A stretch of 16,562 bases of DNA. Source: Hylemonella sp. UBA6679 (GTDB lineage Bacteria > Pseudomonadota > Gammaproteobacteria > Burkholderiales > Burkholderiaceae_C). The notes below the pieces were generated by a model, which made no database searches, had not been told where the DNA came from, and was given only the letters and a program-made list of their open reading frames with translations. A program made the translations under genes and the position numbers. Positions 14,396 to 16,562 of the stretch are shown here, piece by piece (within the stretch, counting starts at the first letter, position 1; every line of letters begins with the position of its first letter). Location of the stretch: positions 1-16,562 of the forward strand of contig DKJZ01000019.1 in NCBI GenBank assembly GCA_002454975.1, written 5' to 3'.

Positions 14396-14423
14396 TTGAT
14401 CTTAATGACAGCCTCGGTATCAA
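14396..14423 (+). promoter_or_regulatory. Candidate sigma-70 promoter for the dehalogenase-glcB unit
   Basis: TTGATC (14396-14401), a 16-base spacer and TATCAA (14418-14423) each match the consensus at four of six positions. Initiation about 7 bases downstream would leave a leader of fewer than 10 bases ahead of the ATG at 14437. The region is AT-rich compared with its surroundings. Confidence 0.3.
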
Positions 14424-14436
14424 ATAAAGTGGAGGG

Positions 14437-15132
14437 ATGGAAAAATCCACTGCTTTTGTTGCGCCCAAGGCCGTCTTGTTTGACGCCTACGGCACGCTGT
14501 TCGATGTGTACAGCGTGGGCCTGTTGGCCGAGCAGTTGTTTCCTGGCCAGGGGCAAGCTCTGAGCGTGCTGTGGCGCGACAAGCAGATTGAGTACACCCG
14601 CTTGGTCAGCATGAGCCACGGCACGCACTACCAGCCCTTTTGGGCGCTGACCCAAGCCGGTTTGCGCTACGCCTGCAAAAAACTCAAGCTCGACCTGAGC
14701 CCTGAGGCGGAAAACCGCCTCATGAACCAGTACCGGCACCTCAGCGCCTTTCCGGAAAACCATGGCGTGCTTCAGGCCCTCAAAGAGCGCGGCATTGTCA
14801 CGGGCATTTTGTCCAATGGCGACCCCGAGATGCTGGGCATCGCCGTGCGCAGCGCCGGCCTGGATGGTTTGCTGGACCATGTCATCAGCGTGGACAGCGT
14901 TAAGCGCTACAAAACCACCCCCGAGGCTTATGCCTTGGGCGAACAAGTCACTGGCCTGAAGGCCCAACACATCGGCTTTGTGAGCTGCAACAGCTGGGAT
15001 GCGCTGGGCGCAACCTGGTTCGGCTACCAAACCTTGTGGGTGAACCGTTACGGTTTGCCTTTTGAAGAACTGGGCACACAGCCCCACCGCATCGGCACCA
15101 ACCTTCGGGACGTGCTGAGCCTGCTTGATTAA
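14437..15132 (+). CDS. Haloacid dehalogenase type II ((S)-2-haloacid dehalogenase)
   Basis: The 231-residue cytosolic HAD enzyme hydrolyses carbon-halogen bonds of short 2-haloacids with inversion, for example chloroacetate to glycolate, through an aspartyl ester. All nine key residues of L-DEX YL are present in the right order with constant offsets: D16, T20, R47, S126, K159, Y165, S183, N185, D188 (L-DEX D10, T14, R41, S118, K151, Y157, S175, N177, D180). Motifs are FDAYGTLFDV, LWRDKQIEY, GILSNGDP, YKTTPEAY and FVSCNSWDA. The ATG at 14437 is the only usable start (an in-frame stop lies 12 bases upstream). A GGAGG sits only one base before it, which is unusually close. glcB follows after 15 bases, so the two are probably cotranscribed. 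Tests on haloacids would confirm the substrate. Confidence 0.93.
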   Translation: MEKSTAFVAPKAVLFDAYGTLFDVYSVGLLAEQLFPGQGQALSVLWRDKQIEYTRLVSMSHGTHYQPFWALTQAGLRYACKKLKLDLSPEAENRLMNQYRHLSAFPENHGVLQALKERGIVTGILSNGDPEMLGIAVRSAGLDGLLDHVISVDSVKRYKTTPEAYALGEQVTGLKAQHIGFVSCNSWDALGATWFGYQTLWVNRYGLPFEELGTQPHRIGTNLRDVLSLLD

Positions 15133-15147
15133 CTTTTGGAGAATCCC

Positions 15148-16562
15148 ATGACGCAAAACACCACCCCACGCACCCCCTGCGGCCGCCTGCAAGTGGCCAC
15201 CAACCTGTACCGTTTCATTGAAGACAAAGTGCTGCCCGGCACCGGCGTGACCAGCGCCACGTTCTGGCAAGGCTTTGACGCCTTGGCCCATGAACTCGGC
15301 CCAAAAAACGCCGCCCTCTTGGCCGAGCGCGACCGCCTGCAGCTCGAACTCGACGCCTGGCACAAAGCTAACCCCGGCCCCATTGCCGACATGCCTGCCT
15401 ACCGCGCCTTCTTGGAAAAAATTGGCTACCTGGTGCCCGTGCCCGCGCAAGTCGACAGCGACACCACCAACGTGGACGCTGAGCTGGCCATCCAAGCCGG
15501 CCCGCAGCTGGTGGTGCCCATCCTGAATGCCCGTTACGCTTTGAATGCAGCCAACGCCCGCTGGGGTTCGCTGTACGACGCGTTGTACGGCACCGATGCC
15601 ATCTCTGAAGCCGACGGCGCTGACAAAGGCAAGGGCTATAACCCCGTGCGTGGCGCCAAAGTGATTGCGTTTGCCCGCCAGGTGCTCGACCAGGCCGCAC
15701 CTTTGGCCAACGGCTCGCACAAAGACGCCACCGGCTACAGCGTGGCAGGTGGTCAGGTGGTGGTGGCCCTGGCCAACGGCAGCACCGGTTTGGCTGACCC
15801 CGCTAAATTTGTGGGCTACCAAGGCGACGCAGCCCAGCCCAGCGCAGTGCTGCTGGCCAACAACGGCATCCACATCGAGGTCCAGATCGACCGCAGCACC
15901 GCCATCGGCAAAACCGACCCGGCTGGCGTGAGCGACCTGCTGATGGAAGCCGCGCTCTCCACCATCCTCGACCTGGAAGACTCCGTGGCCGTGGTGGACG
16001 CCGACGACAAAGTGGTGGCCTACGACAACTGGCTGGGCATTTTGCAAGGCACGCTGACCGAAGAGGTCAGCAAGGGTGGCAAAACTTTCACACGCCGCTT
16101 GAACGCTGACCGCCACTACACCGGCGCCAATGGCCAGCCCTTGGCCCTGCATGGCCGCTCACTGCTGTTCATCCGCAACGTGGGCCACCTCATGACCAAC
16201 CCCGCTGTGCTGTACGGCGACGGCAGCGAAATCCACGAAGGCATTCTGGACGCCATGGTCACCGTGACCATTGCCATGCACGACCTGCTGGCCAAAGGCG
16301 ACATCCGCAACTCGCGCACCGGCTCGATCTACATCGTCAAGCCAAAAATGCACGGCCCAGCCGAAGTGGGTTTTGCCGCTGAGCTGTTTGGCCGCGTTGA
16401 GAAGGTGCTGGGCCTGGCCGAGAACACCGTCAAGCTTGGCATCATGGACGAAGAGCGCCGCACCAGCGTGAACTTGAAGGCCTGCATTGCTGCGGCCAAG
16501 AGCCGTGTGGCCTTCATCAACACCGGCTTCCTGGACCGCACCGGCGACGAGATGCACACCGC
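15148..16562 (+). CDS. glcB: Malate synthase G, 3' partial
   Basis: Malate synthase G condenses glyoxylate with acetyl-CoA to malate. The first 471 codons of about 720-730 are present and the frame is open to the window end, so the C-terminal catalytic Asp (E. coli D631) lies outside. Visible are the N-terminal clasp region (GRLQVATNLYRFIEDKVLPG), the isoform-G alpha/beta insertion (about 135-260), DLEDSVAVVDADDKVVAYDNW, FIRNVGHLMTNP with R343 (E. coli R338), VKPKMHGPAEV, MDEERRTSVNLKACI with E435, and NTGFLDRTGDEMHT with D463; E435 and D463 match the Mg ligands E427 and D455. GGAGA lies about 6 bases before the ATG. The dehalogenase gene upstream probably shares the transcript, linking haloacetate-derived glyoxylate to central metabolism. 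Confidence 0.97.
   Translation, partial: MTQNTTPRTPCGRLQVATNLYRFIEDKVLPGTGVTSATFWQGFDALAHELGPKNAALLAERDRLQLELDAWHKANPGPIADMPAYRAFLEKIGYLVPVPAQVDSDTTNVDAELAIQAGPQLVVPILNARYALNAANARWGSLYDALYGTDAISEADGADKGKGYNPVRGAKVIAFARQVLDQAAPLANGSHKDATGYSVAGGQVVVALANGSTGLADPAKFVGYQGDAAQPSAVLLANNGIHIEVQIDRSTAIGKTDPAGVSDLLMEAALSTILDLEDSVAVVDADDKVVAYDNWLGILQGTLTEEVSKGGKTFTRRLNADRHYTGANGQPLALHGRSLLFIRNVGHLMTNPAVLYGDGSEIHEGILDAMVTVTIAMHDLLAKGDIRNSRTGSIYIVKPKMHGPAEVGFAAELFGRVEKVLGLAENTVKLGIMDEERRTSVNLKACIAAAKSRVAFINTGFLDRTGDEMHT

Noticed and set aside
14380..16152. A 590-codon open frame on the minus strand opposite the dehalogenase and glcB
   Set aside because: It is opposite two well-supported genes with conserved active sites, its translation is a Gly/Val/His-rich product with no recognisable domain, and it has no sensible start context. 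It is a codon-bias shadow.

Overview
The window is GC-rich, gene-dense chromosomal DNA of a betaproteobacterium, most likely a Burkholderiales member of the Comamonadaceae type (Limnohabitans, Rhodoferax, Polaromonas and relatives). This placement is inferred from gene content: a Bug/TctC-type periplasmic binding protein, CaiB/BaiF and MmgE/PrpD genes, an argS-SPOR-dsbA cluster and an rsmI/yraN/SIS/BON cluster. No stretch of more than about 160 bases lacks a gene. I see no rRNA, tRNA, CRISPR array, insertion sequence, prophage or plasmid gene.

Positions 1-7515 are mostly housekeeping. A 5'-truncated beta-hydroxyacid dehydrogenase (+) converges on a BON lipoprotein gene (dolP-like, -) across a symmetric bidirectional terminator. 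The minus-strand run yraN, SIS-domain gene (diaA/gmhA-like), dolP sits divergently from rsmI (+). This matches the rsmI/yraN/diaA/dolP neighbourhood of E. coli without lpoA, and the rsmI and yraN start regions overlap. rsmI converges on the minus-strand group argS, SPOR-domain protein, dsbA, which is tightly packed (gaps of about 8-9 bases). A LysR regulator gene lies just upstream of argS on the same strand.

Positions 7658-14280 are an accessory catabolic region on the + strand, divergent from the LysR gene: an HTD2/MaoC-like hydratase, an acyl-CoA dehydrogenase, an alpha/beta hydrolase, a CaiB/BaiF CoA-transferase, an MmgE/PrpD-family protein and a Bug/TctC solute-binding protein, closed by two hairpins. 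Together these look like uptake, CoA activation, oxidation and hydration of an unknown carboxylic acid, perhaps a branched C4-C6 dicarboxylate of the mesaconate/methylsuccinate kind. Only the biochemical classes are visible; the substrate is inference, and the cleaving enzyme is not in the window. Two related 17-base palindromes (GCTAT-N7-ATAGC) lie between genes of this cluster.

Positions 14437-16562 hold a type II L-2-haloacid dehalogenase gene followed after 15 bases by malate synthase G (glcB), cut off by the window end. The dehalogenase keeps every catalytic residue known from L-DEX YL. The pair suggests that haloacetate-derived glycolate/glyoxylate is fed into malate, although glcB also serves general glyoxylate metabolism.
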